DNA from: Blasia pusilla
Lineage: Eukaryota > Marchantiophyta > Marchantiopsida > Blasiales
Assembly (NCBI GenBank): GCA_050084515.1
Contig: CM114271.1
Coordinates: forward strand, 9,362,001 to 9,426,000
Direction: 5' to 3'
Length of the DNA: 64,000 nucleotides
Shown here: in pieces, positions 9,645-19,078 of the stretch
Numbering within the stretch: position 1 is the stretch's first letter
Layout: every line of letters begins with the position of its first letter
Program-made: the position numbers and the translations under genes
The notes under the pieces: generated by a model
What the model saw: the letters and a program-made list of their open reading frames with translations, nothing else
Told to the model about the DNA's origin: nothing
The model's database searches: none

Positions 9645-11711
9645 GATTGTATCGGAGGGGAATGGCACCCACCACTGGATCCAGGACTGCGATCGGGTGA
9701 AGAAGGGGCTTACGACGCACCCGACACAGTACAAGAGGTTCTTGGGCGACGCCTTGGTAAATCAGATGCTTGCAAAGGGTGCACAGATAAAGAAGAAAAC
9801 TTGGGCAAATAAGTTTATTTCCCAAGATGCACCCGTAACCATCCTTTGCTGGTCAAAGATACAGGCCGCGAAGAAGAGCGTGGGACTGGAGCTAGAGCGG
9901 AGGGAGAAAGTATCTGGGTCTGAGCGCGCAAAATTCATCCAAGCTGCAGTATCTGCAGCCACAAAATACACGGCAAGCAAGATGCAACGATACATCAGCA
10001 TTCTCAACCCCAAACTTGGTCCGGAGTTTTACAAGGAGCTGAAGGCGATTATCAAGCGCCAGTGGAAAAGGGGTGAAGATCCGCAAGGTCGGATTGGGGA
10101 GAAAGTGTCCCTGGATCGCGTGCATCGGTTTGCGTTATCTCGCATAAGCAAGTTTATGAGGATCCAACTGATGAAAATCAGTCTCGAGGGCACAGAGGCC
10201 CAGAAGAGGGCAGCGAGGCCCAGAAGAGGGCAGCACACCATCCTCTGGGTGTGTCCGATCTAGTGATCTCCCACTGGCTACGCAAATGGTCGTTCTGGGA
10301 CGCGTTGTGGGCTATCGGGAAGTCCGTGCTGGACAGTCTGCAAGCGGAGCTCAAAAGATTAGAGCCCATTTTGGATGAAGAAAACCTGGAAAGTTCTGTA
10401 GATTTTGAGGTTTGGCTCGACGACATCCGGGACAAGCCAATAAAAAACCCAGGATTCAAGACAATGTTCAAGGTTTGCGTCCTCCCTTTGGCAAAGCTTG
10501 ACGAAGAAATCGAGGGGAACAAACGGGATCAAGCAAAGAAGAAGCGAGATCTACAGGAGCAAACGGCCGATTCAGTTTGAGTAAAAGTTGCCCAACGGAT
10601 GGTCTTCAGGTACCTCGTCCAGTGTAAGAATGCAGGTACGTGGGGAAAATTACCAACAGCCTTGAAATTGTGGGCTTCGCTGCCTGATGGAGAGACATTC
10701 TCCATGAACGACATGGAGATGGGGTAGCACATGTCGGATTGGGAGGTGGAGAATTGCCCAATTTGGCTTGACTTCAACGACCCTGAAGACATCACCAATA
10801 AGCATTTACGAGTGCTTCATGATGCAATGGCCTCAGGACAAGACGACATCCCCAATTTTGTGCATCCTGAAGACTTCTACGGAGGAGATGCGGAAGAGCA
10901 AGCCCACGAGACAGCTGAGTTGGCTTCCAAGGTCCGCACAACCAAAGACAAATCCACAACGGGTCTCAAAGGCAAGGCGAGGGGAGGGAAAAATTCCGAG
11001 GCGGAGTCTTCCCAAAGAGAGGCTGAAGATTCAAGGCCAGAGGCGGAATCGTCTGGGCGAGCGGGGAGAGAGGGTCGGACCAGGTCCTCGGCGAAAAAAA
11101 AAAAAAAAAACCCCACCAGTCTCGAGGTCATAGAGACCCGACAAGCCGTCCCGCAGACTCGGGAGAAGCGGAAGCGAGAGGTGTCAGGGTTGTCACAAGG
11201 AGAATACAGTCCATCATCCTTGGGAAGACATAGACAAACAACGACCCGGACAAGCGTCCTCCTTCAATTCCTTCAATTCACTCCTTTACTGGATGAGTTG
11301 AAAAGCTTCAGTTCTCAAGTGTCGACACCAGCCATTGATAAATTGACAACGCCGGGACGGAAGCTCCAACGAAATGGGCACGCTGCCAGGACGGTGAATG
11401 GAGTGGTCGAAGAGGTTGCGGTGGATCTCTTGATCGCTGATCTGCCCTTGGGGTTGCGACTGTGGGGCGAGAATCCGTCGGACGGGGTACCTGAGTGGAA
11501 TGTGCCGCTCTCTTATGACCAAATCGCGCTATTGTTCTCCTTTGCAGACGCCTATCTGAGTGACAGGGGCTGCTTCTTAGTGTTGACTGGAGGGAGTGAG
11601 GACGAGCTCTTCAACCTCCAGTGCGTCAAGAGGTCGCTAAAGTGGAGGACGGCGCAATCGTGGATCATAAAAAATGAGTACCCACTCCGATCCGCAATGA
11701 GTTAGATTCGG
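9645..11711 (+). pseudogene. Cargo gene A exon 3, linker and methyltransferase motif IV half
   Basis: Starts IVSEGNGTHHW in phase with exon 2. The first 200 residues are helical and Lys-rich (KKKTWANKF, TKYTASKMQRYISIL). After the 20-bp duplication come KISLEG, WSFWDAL, DIRDKPIKNPGF and FPIWLDFNDPED-type blocks, then a Ser/Lys/Glu low-complexity region with a poly-A run (11095-11110), then VAVDLLIADLPLGLRLW, PLSYDQIALLFSFADAYLSDRGCFLVLTG: a beta-strand with D-x-P-x (motif IV, DPPY in active enzymes) followed by the helix and strand of a class I methyltransferase. Three breaks (shift at 10195-10234, TGA near 10578, TAG near 10726). The donor is GTAAGG at 11712. Confidence 0.65.
10195..10234 (+). 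repeat. 20-bp tandem duplication in cargo gene A
   Basis: Two exact copies of a 20-bp unit, 10195-10214 and 10215-10234; copies B and D have a single unit. It shifts the frame by 20 and so kills this copy. Confidence 0.9.
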
Positions 11712-11784
11712 GTAAGGCTCAATTCCTGTAGTAAAATCTCAATGCGTGTGAATTTCAGATAGTATATCTCTGATGTTTTTGTCC

Positions 11785-12185
11785 GTGAGCAACCCGTCAG
11801 AAGGCAACGGGTTGCTGGCTTAGAGCAGCCCATGCTTGGCTAAGAGCAACCCGTCGGTTTCCGACGGGTTGAATCTTTCCCATAAACACAGGGAAAACCG
11901 TGATGTACCTGCAACCTGTCGGAACCCGACGGGTTGCATCTTTCCCACAAACACAGGGAAAACCGTGGTGTACCTGCAACCCGTCGGAACTAGACGGGTT
12001 GCAGTTGCTTTTGGTTTTTCCTTGTGTTTCCGGAAAGCTGCAACCCGTCGGAAAGCGACGGGTTGCTCTCAGCCGAGCATGGGCTGCCCTAGGCTAGCCA
12101 ACCCGTCCCTGACCAACTCGTCGCCTTCCGACGGGTTGGTCAGGGACAAAAAAACCCGTCGGACTCCGACAGGTTGCTCCAAAGT
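11785..12185. repeat. Palindrome array in cargo gene A intron 3
   Basis: Palindromes about every 45-70 bp in the intron 11712-12284, including the 25-bp one at 11847-11871 (arms CAACCCGTCGG, three-base centre). Spacers contain a repeated phrase (TTTCCCATAAACACAGGGAAAACC-like, cut short here), again pointing to amplification of a unit. Equivalent clusters lie in D (20650-20995), B (50945-51345) and E (47400-48010). Confidence 0.85.
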
Positions 12186-12284
12186 TAGTAATTGAAAAAA
12201 GTTCTCTAGGGTCAAGCCTTCTTTGGTGACGTGTTGCACATTATTTCTTGTTGTTGACATTGTTTCCAACGTGGTTCTTTACAC

Positions 12285-12798
12285 ATGGACCACTCCTACG
12301 TTTACTGCTTCGTTCGGCCCCAGCACAATTTCCAGGTGTTCAAGATCCAAGATCATGTGGATCCATGCTCAGATGGGTACATCTTAGATAGTTTGTACAA
12401 TTCCCCCCCGGGAATTTACATGCAAGATGGTACCCCACTTCTGGGAGGAAGGGAAAAGTTGCCAGTCCTGATGCAAACGCTCATCGAGCTTTGCTTCAAG
12501 GCCGGGTGACTTGGTGTTCGACTTAGTGGGACTTTCAGGGGCAAGTATCAAAGGCGCCTGGCAGAGTGGCAGGAACATTCTCTGCCTGGAGGGAAGGCAG
12601 GAAGTGTTTGACCTTTGCAAGGAGGCAAAGGCAGAATACGAAAGGCTCGTTGGGGCTTACAACTCTCCACCAAAGCCGAGACCTCCGGTTCCAGACCCAC
12701 CATTGGTAGTGACTCCATCGTCACTTGCAACGATTCCGAAAATCGGGAGGGCAAGGTCGAAAGTAATTTTGCAAGAGCTCTCGGACGATGATGAGTGA
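12285..12798 (+). pseudogene. Cargo gene A exon 4, methyltransferase motif I half
   Basis: Begins MDHSYVYCFVRP; then GTPLLGGREK..LMQTLIEL, and after a 1-bp shift near 12500, DLVFDLVGLSGASIKGAW and RNILCLEGR. This is the C-terminal half of amino-DNA-methyltransferases: 'EKP..L...LI....PGDLVLDPFAGSGTT.....GR...G.E'. The SAM-binding motif is changed to DLVGLSGAS, the same in D and B, so the change predates the copies. The tail is Pro-rich and ends in an acidic SDDDE. Motif I following motif IV makes this a beta-type permuted order. Confidence 0.68.
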
Positions 12799-14486
12799 GT
12801 TCAAAGAACTCAAGGACCCAGCTTGACTGCAGCATTTGGAGTTGGGAGTTATTTGATGATGAGGCAAAAGATTTCATAGAATATATCAAATGTACAGTTC
12901 CGAGCTTTTTCCGGATGATATAAAGGAGATGATTTTTTTGAACGATTGTGGTGCTTGTAAAAGTTTGCTGAACATTTTTTGTCTTTTCGAATGTGATCGT
13001 CTATGAACTCCGCGGACTTCTATTTTGCAAACCGTCGGATTTCTCCTGCTTGCAAGTTTTCACTTTTTGACGACAGCACCTTTTTAACACTTCCAGGAAA
13101 CCTGTCGGATTCGGACAGGTTGCCTGATCGGACTCTTTCCCTGTTGGTCCAACTTAAGAGGCAGTCTGGCGGGCTTCTTTTCTTCTCTCAGACGTGTTGG
13201 ATTCCTATTACCTGTGCGATTTCCATAATGGTATTACCAATGACAAAGCACATATTGATACTAGATGGGTGTCACATTGCAGAGCGTACAAGGTATACTG
13301 CCGAGGAAAGCGGTGGGACTCAAATCAGGTTACATGGGACCGTTATGGCATACCTAGGGGGGGGCCAAGGCTCTCGAATTCGCCAACATTTTCGATCCCC
13401 GTCTAGAATCGACCAGAGGAGCCACTTGTATCCCAGGACATTCCTTTGGTACTATCACCGAGGAGAGTTAGGAGTAAATTTGTAGATGACGAGGCTGAAG
13501 AAATCATAGACTAGGTCAAATGTACATTTCCGAGGTTCCTTCGAAGGTAATAAAGGACGAGATTTTTTCAACTGATAATGTTGTTTGTAAAAGTTTGCTG
13601 GAATATTTTTTTGGACTTGTGGATTGTATTCTTTTAGCTACTGAAAATTACAATTTTGCAACCCATATGATTCCGACGGGTTGCAACTTTTTGCTTTTTG
13701 CCCACTGCAAATTTTTAAACCATTTCCAGGCAAGCTGTCGGATTCTGACAAGTTGGCTGCTTGAGTGATCGGACTCTTTCCCTTTGAGACCAACTTCTGA
13801 CGCATTGTGGCGGGCTTCTTAACTTTTGGCTCGTTCCCCTACATTCGTCAAACCAGTTGTAGGCTTTTTTTCTTGTCTAAGATGTGCAGGATTCCTACTA
13901 CCTGTCGGATTGCCATTTTGGATTCCCAACCTGTTAGATTTTCGTGGGTGCAGGGTGGAAGAAAATCACTTCTAAAAATCTTTCCTTTCTTATGGTGAGC
14001 TTTCTTACGGGTTGGGAGGGGTGCAGCTTCTCGGTTTCTCAGCTTTAGGATCTGAATGAAGGGACATCAGTTCCTCTTTACTCCGGACAGCTAACAATCT
14101 TTTGGTTCAATTATCCTCTCATGTGTTCACATTTCACAAAGTTGGTCTTGAGCAGACACCATTCAGAACCAACAGAAAGTTGGTTATGGGGCAATTCAAG
14201 GGAGGCCATGATGCAGGCAACAATCCTTGCAAAAAGAGAGGTTGGCATCCGGGTGGTCCTCCAACAAAAATAGCCATGGGCACTGCTTTTTGTAGACCGA
14301 GACAGGTAATGTTAAGAAACTTAGGCTCACATGGAGAGTGATGGAAAAATGTTTGTAGTGGTCTTATGATGTCTATTTTTTTTCGCCCAGAGGAAAAAAG
14401 AGGTTTTTTTAGGGCCAAATGTGGACCACTATCTACTCTCTTCTAAAGATTTCATGAATTTGAAAGCAAACAAAAATTTCAAATAT
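12799..14486. other. MULE-A cargo-side subterminal region
   Basis: Shared with D (21663-23516), B (48137-50362, inverted), E (24452-25790, inverted) and F. It holds scattered palindromes (13025-13045, 13097-13123, 13657-13690, 13733-13760), a second short acidic reading frame end, and the small conserved ORF at 13194-13498. Ends without the terminal repeat. Confidence 0.7.
13194..13498 (+). pseudogene. Small subterminal ORF, copy A
   Basis: Begins MLDSYYLCDF, continues AHIDTRW, CRAYKVYCRGKRWDSNQVTW and the C-terminal acidic FVDDEAEEIID ending at 13498. Copy B keeps it open (49588-49908). Here a TAG near 13406 and a shift break it. No family recognised; see the copy B entry. Confidence 0.6.
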
Positions 14487-14690
14487 CATTTTGTTCATAG
14501 AGATCCAGTATCATTTTGTTCGTGGATTGATCAAGAGAGAGGTTTTGAAGTCAGTCTATTGTCCAACAGAGGATAACTGTGCAGATATCTTCACGAAAGC
14601 TTTGAGCGGAGATAAGCTTCACCGACATCTGAAGGGTCTTGGCATAGGTCCAAGACAGTAGTCCACATGTAAGTGGATATTGAAGGATGA
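14487..14690 (+). pseudogene. Ty1/copia RNase H, last part
   Basis: After MULE-A the copia frame resumes as YHFVRGLIKREVL, CPTEDNCADIFTKALS and HRHLKGLGI, the standard C-terminus of copia RNase H. The ATCATTTTGTTC stretch occurs twice (14485-14496 and 14510-14521), the second in the proper place. About 110 RNase H codons between IEYGI (1669) and this point are missing. It is followed after about 30 bp by the 3' LTR. Confidence 0.85.
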
Positions 14691-15001
14691 TGTTGGATTC
14701 TCAACATCCACTTCTCTGAGCACCATTAATCTAATCGGCCCCCTTGTATGAGGAGAAGCCTAGATTGATGGTTCCAACTTAGACGTCGAAGGAATCATAG
14801 TAATATGACGTAGGTGGTTTTAGGAGGGTTTTGGGTGCGGTGCATCCTTCACCCTAAAATTTTGCATCATGGTGTAGGGGACCTTGATGCAAAAATTTTC
14901 TCTTAATGGAAACGATGAAAAATAGGAAAAAAACTAGGCCACTTTGTATCTCTAAATTTTGTAAGGATTTTAGTGATGTCGTCATTTTCTATTTTCTCAC
15001 A
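14691..15001 (+). repeat. Ty1/copia 3' LTR
   Basis: Starts TGTTGGATTCTCAACATCC, a typical copia LTR start, directly downstream of the RNase H tail, and ends near TTCTCACA at 15001 where MULE transposase sequence (G) begins. The 5' LTR lies outside the window, so the exact end and target duplication cannot be confirmed. Confidence 0.7.
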
Positions 15002-15423
15002 CCAAGGAGGCGAGGGATGTAGAGCTTATGCCTTCAAAATGTCTACTGTGAAGGAAAACAGAATATCGACTTCTAAAATTTATGGCTTCATGGCGGACAA
15101 TGCCCTACCCGGATGGATTGCTATCAGGGAAGTGTTATAGGGGGGGATATTCAACCGGAAAGGGAAAGATCCAATGCTTTCCAATAGCAATATTTTGGGA
15201 CTCGTTACATAGATCCTGCATCAAGGAGACTAAGAGAACACAACATGTAGCTTTACTTCAACGTTGCAAGGATAGCAAAATTTTGAAAGAAGTCACGGAG
15301 TTCCCGGAAGAGCTTTATGTGTGGTGGAAGGAGCATGCGATTGAGGGGAAATACAAAGAGTTGTGTTCGTGGCTCAATTGGTGGACCGTCCGTATGAGGC
15401 AATAGGGAAACTTTATGCAACAT
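15002..15423 (+). pseudogene. MULE-G transposase core fragment
   Basis: Begins in mid-exon at GGEG..AY.FKMST, then after a deletion of about 100 codons continues KIYGFMADNALPGWIAIREVL, HVALLQRC and KYKELCSWLNWWTVRMRQ to the donor GTGAGT at 15424. It is the same exon as A 4467-5300 on the opposite strand, with internal stops and shifts. The copia 3' LTR abuts it at 15001, so the copia most likely inserted into this transposase. Confidence 0.75.
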
Positions 15424-15464
15424 GTGAGTTTTCTCCATTTTTTCCAAGTATGTGGTCCAAGTGT

Positions 15465-15640
15465 AAGATTGCAACCCATCAAAATCACACGGATTGCAAA
15501 ACAGGTAGGTAAAGCAACCCGTCAGAATTGACAGGTTGCATCATAATGCGACATGTTTGAATCCGACGGGTTGCAAGTAAATTTTTGGCGGAAAAAATTC
15601 ATCTTGCAACCCATCGAAATCTGACAGGTTGCAATTTTTT
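15465..15640. repeat. Palindromes at the G/C junction
   Basis: Three to four decayed palindromes (about 15473-15498, 15515-15540, 15555-15575, 15605-15632). The first ones lie where G's intron is expected; the last matches the single palindrome downstream of the transposase stop in A (2333-2360), so the head-on junction of G (plus) and C (minus) falls inside this cluster. Confidence 0.7.
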
Positions 15641-15754
15641 TGAAAAAATTTAATTAAAAAATCATTGGAATCACAAATGTGGAACAAATCACTTTTTGTG
15701 TCCAAGGTCTGGAACAAATCTATCATTTTCCATGAGTTCAAGCTCATAGTGAAC

Positions 15755-17211
15755 ATTCTCGCAATTGGTGGATTCTTACTCCTACCTCCGACTCTGTTAA
15801 ATCTACAAGCAACACATAATACATGTGCTTACAAGGGAAATACCTTTTCCCACTTGTCTCTCTTTGGACAAAGTCATCAAAAGGGCATGTGGGAAAGCAA
15901 TAGATCTATACCACATACACCCCTATGACACTTCAATTCACAATGTTGTTTCTAACCCAATACATCCTTCCTATTCCATTGCCAATATGAACATCTTTTG
16001 TAGCGATGATTTCCATGTTGGCCTCCTGAGCTGATGCGATTCGCTTTGCTCTCTCCACCGTTGGCCTACACATTATGTCTCTCTTCACCCCCTTTCTAGA
16101 GTCGGACATAAATAGTGGTTTGAGATCATCCACCTTCTCCGGATACATGCTGATATCATTTCTTGGGTTGGATCCGAAATGCGAAGGTCTGTGTAATGCA
16201 AACATGCTATGAACTCGCTCCATTTACGAGTCTGAGACCGTCACTTGTAAGATTGTCCACTTCCTCCTGAGTGCAATTAGTACTTGCAGCAATGGGCCAA
16301 ATCATGGGGGTATTCCCCGGAGCTCCAATGGCATCCGGATAAGACTTTCGGAAAGCGCATGATTCATTTGGGAAAAAGAAGAACTTCAATTGATCCTCGG
16401 TCATAGTAAAAAGATCCAAGGTTTTCAGCCCCCAAAAGCCTGGAAGTGGTTGTCCTATCCTTGTACAATTCTTATCAAGAAAGTGCCGCATGCTCTCCTA
16501 ATGCCATCGGATCCTGCCCTGCAAGTCGGTCCACCTCTAGGGTTGCTTCGAGATATATGCCACCTCTTGAGGTTGCAACCCACCTCAATGATCGGAATCC
16601 CATATTGTTGAACTACCCCCCAAACTAGATGTAGGGAAGTTCTAGCAACAGAGGGATTTTGAAATAAAACATTCATTGATTTTTGAGAAGTTACTTCTAC
16701 TCAAATTTGGGAGCAATCCCTTGTCTCTGAATACCTGGGCGGGGTAATTTCATGATCCAAATCAATCACCGAGTTTGTTCCTCAATGTTGACGCTTGACT
16801 TGCATGAAGTCAAGATACTTATCTGGTCTCCAAGAGTCTTGCTCCGATTGCTCTACCACCATGTGTATGGGATATCTTGAAACATGCCAACAAATGTCCC
16901 CACAAATGTGGACACCTTGCTCGAGAGGAGTTTTGGCTACACACCGATTGAAGGCTTCCACATACAATTTCTCATCACCAGATCTCACAGCGGCCCTAAC
17001 ATAGAGCTCGTAAATCGAAGGGCCCTTTCCTTTGGTTATGCCTTTTGTGAGGAAGATATGGGATGTTATAGATTGTAGCATGGCCCTTGCATGGTTTTGT
17101 TGGCATGCCTCCACGAGTGAAATTTTTTGCATGCTTGTAATGACCTCCAAGACGAATGAACGCTCTCGGCTCCACTTGTGTTGGGTAAGAGGGCATTTTC
17201 ATGAATGTTCA
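15755..17211 (-). pseudogene. MULE-C transposase, C-terminal half
   Basis: Reading leftwards: exon from about 17211 (GLNIHENALLPNTSG, EACQQNHARAMLQS, FLTKGITKGKGPS, SGDEKLYVEAFNRCV), then the QQYGIP...GCNLKRWHIS block, FWGLKTLDLFT, FFFPNESCAFRKSYPDAIGAP, MYPEKVDDLKPLF, and a degraded SWIM finger in which CSC has become CPF. The N-terminal exons are missing; palindrome DNA and the end of D follow on the right. Several stops and frameshifts. Confidence 0.78.
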
Positions 17212-17264
17212 ATCCCTGCAGAGACAAAAATGTGAGAAGGGAACATAAAATGCTCTCTAGGCGA

Positions 17265-17950
17265 AGAAAATTGCAACTTGTCGGAACCCAACGGGTTGCA
17301 AGTCGGAGGCATCCCAAGAATGTCTATGTGCAACCCGTCGCATTCCAACGGGTTGCAATACTCAGGAACCTCCTACTGCAACCCATTGGAATCGACGGGT
17401 TGCAAGTAGGAGGCCAGTCCGCCCTGGAAAATCCATGTGCAACCCGTCGGATTCCGATGACTTACGTAACACAGGAACCTCCTTTTGGAATCAGACCGAA
17501 TCCGACGGGTTGCGAATAGGAGGAAATTTTTCCCTATAATTTTTTCGTGCAAGTCGTCGTAGTCTGACGGGTTGGAAGAAATTTTTTCGCCAAATTTCAT
17601 ACTTTCAACCTGTTGGTTTCTAACAGGTTGCAAGAAGTGCTGACAGGGCAAAACTTGCAACTTGTTGGAATCTGACGGGTTGTAGACTAAGTAAACTTGC
17701 ACACTTGGGACTTGCAACCCGTCAGGATCCGACAGGTTGCAGACTGAAGCAACCTGTCAGAATCCGATGGGTTGCACACTTGGAACTTGCTACCCATCAG
17801 AATCCGATGACTTGCAGACTGATGGAACCTGTCGGAATCCAACGAATTGTAGGCAGATACATCTTACAACCCGTAAAAAATTGACATTTTGCATACTTAG
17901 TATAGTTTCTTACTTGCAACTTGCAACCCATCGGGATCCGACGGGTTGCA
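17265..17950. repeat. Palindrome array following MULE-C exon
   Basis: About fifteen palindromes in 690 bp, the densest in the window, in the transposase-intron position of C but longer than in A or B. Many have one arm GTCGGAATCCGAC and mutated outer bases; for example 17331-17360 (arms CAACCCGTCG...CAACGGGTTG). It stops at the D terminus. Confidence 0.85.
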
Positions 17951-18350
17951 GAGGTGGTTAGTATTTTGGCGGGAGAGAGTAAGAGAGGAGAGGAAGAGAG
18001 GAAGAGAGGAGAGTCTCTCTTAAAAAAAAGGGGCAAAATCTGCCTTCTCTCTTCAAAACTTTTTGACATTTCTATATATATTTTTTGCTTTCAAATGCAA
18101 AAAAGCTTTAGAAGAGAGTAGCAAGTGGACCAGATTGGGGCATAAACTAACCTTGTTTTTCCAGGCATAGAAAAACAAGTAGACGTAAGAAGACCACTTC
18201 AAACATGCTTCCATCACTCTCCATGTGAGCCAATTGTTTTTCACATTGCTAGTCTAAGCCAACTATAGAGTAAGCTACCTAGAGGAGATATTATTGTTGG
18301 AGGACCATCTAGGGAGAATTTTATCAGTATAAATAATTTCAGAACAATTA
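17951..18350 (+). repeat. MULE-D left end (cargo-side type)
   Basis: Terminal GA-rich repeat with GAGAGGAAGAGAGG, then CTTTTTGACAT, GCTTTCAAATGC and AAAACAAGTAGAC blocks that match, in order, 48137-48420 (B) and 61846-62110 (F). Confidence 0.75.
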
Positions 18351-18854
18351 TAGGTGCTAATAAAGACTAACTATGAAAGATTGACTATGAAGTCAATAGA
18401 CTATAGTGCCCTTGAGGGTTGGTACATAAAATTTCAAAACAATGGGTTGGGTAGGAGGGCTCTTGATGCATCAATTGCTGAAGAATCCTATTCGATCAAT
18501 ATAGATCCATCAGATGGGATTTTCCACAACAAAACACTTGAAATCCGCTCAAAGTAAACTCAGACCACAGGGTGTAGCTGACGACTTTCATGACAGTCAT
18601 GGATATTGAGAAAGTGCAGGGTTCCAGAAAACTTGGAGGCCACGATTAAGTTACATATGTTGGCTCATGAATGGGTACATGGAGTCTATAGGAGACAGTT
18701 AGGTGTTTGACAACTTGGTTTCACCATTCTCTCAACCAGTGGGAAATATATGCATCGAGAAAAAAACTTGCAAGGAATGACTACGAGGACAATGGAAGCA
18801 AGAGGTTGATAGCCATCAGGAGTGAAGAGAGAGACTGATAAGCAGTCGGGTCCA
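18351..18854. other. No gene seen; decayed subterminal DNA
   Basis: Its first part (TGACTATGAAGTCAATAGACT...CCCTTGAGGG) matches subterminal DNA at 23560-23600 (inverted) and 48530-48560. The rest, to about 18850, I do not recognise; short frames only. Confidence 0.4.
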
Positions 18855-19078
18855 TTCATTCATATGCAACCCGTCGAAATCCGAGAGGTTGCAAGGATTG
18901 TCTACTTTTGGATATCTTGCAACGCGTCAGAATCAAGACTATACTGTCCCTGGTTTAGGTTATATTGCATCCCGTTGGACTCTGACAAGTTGCAGGACTG
19001 GACTGTCTGCAAAAATTGACATTTTCCATCAGTTGGAGTGGTACTCAACCCTTCAGAATCAGACGGATTACCAACCAC
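18855..19078. repeat. Palindromes upstream of MULE-D cargo exon
   Basis: Four decayed palindromes (about 18868-18893, 18918-18935, 18965-18995, 19046-19073). They end where homology to the cargo gene exon 3 begins, so they mark a deletion joint that removed exons 1-2 and part of exon 3. Confidence 0.7.

Larger units (their letters stand above)
7706..12798 (+). pseudogene. Cargo gene A: coiled coil, ParB-like, DNA methyltransferase
   Basis: One spliced gene inferred from four exons with GT-AG joins that keep frame: 7706-8335, 8426-8899, 9645-11711 and 12285-12798. Domain order is Lys/Glu-rich coiled coil, ParB-like domain, helical linker with an acidic/basic low-complexity stretch, and a permuted N4/N6 amino-methyltransferase (motif IV in exon 3, motif I in exon 4). 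Introns 2 and 3 carry palindrome arrays. The alternative start at 7498 gives an Arg-rich leader; MTRKK at 7706 is preferred because copy B begins at the same residue. Breaks: TGA near 7900, a 20-bp duplication at 10195-10234, stops near 10578 and 10726, a mutated last acceptor (AC for AG at 12284) and a 1-bp shift near 12500. Separate exons as separate genes remain possible. Confidence 0.7.
1670..14486. mobile_element. MULE-A, Mutator-like element with ParB/methyltransferase cargo
   Basis: Left end GAGGTGCGGTAAGAGG matches, inverted, the right end of the complete copy B. Inside lie the transposase (minus, 2536-6475), the palindrome-rich divergent promoter region (6480-7700), the cargo gene (plus, 7706-12798) and cargo-side subterminal DNA. 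The right terminal repeat is missing: homology to copy D stops at 14486 and copia sequence follows, so the last 60-100 bp and part of the copia were deleted together. It inserted into a copia element. A 474-bp LTR-like insertion (1729-2202) sits in the left end. Both genes carry stops and frameshifts, so the copy is not autonomous. Confidence 0.85.
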
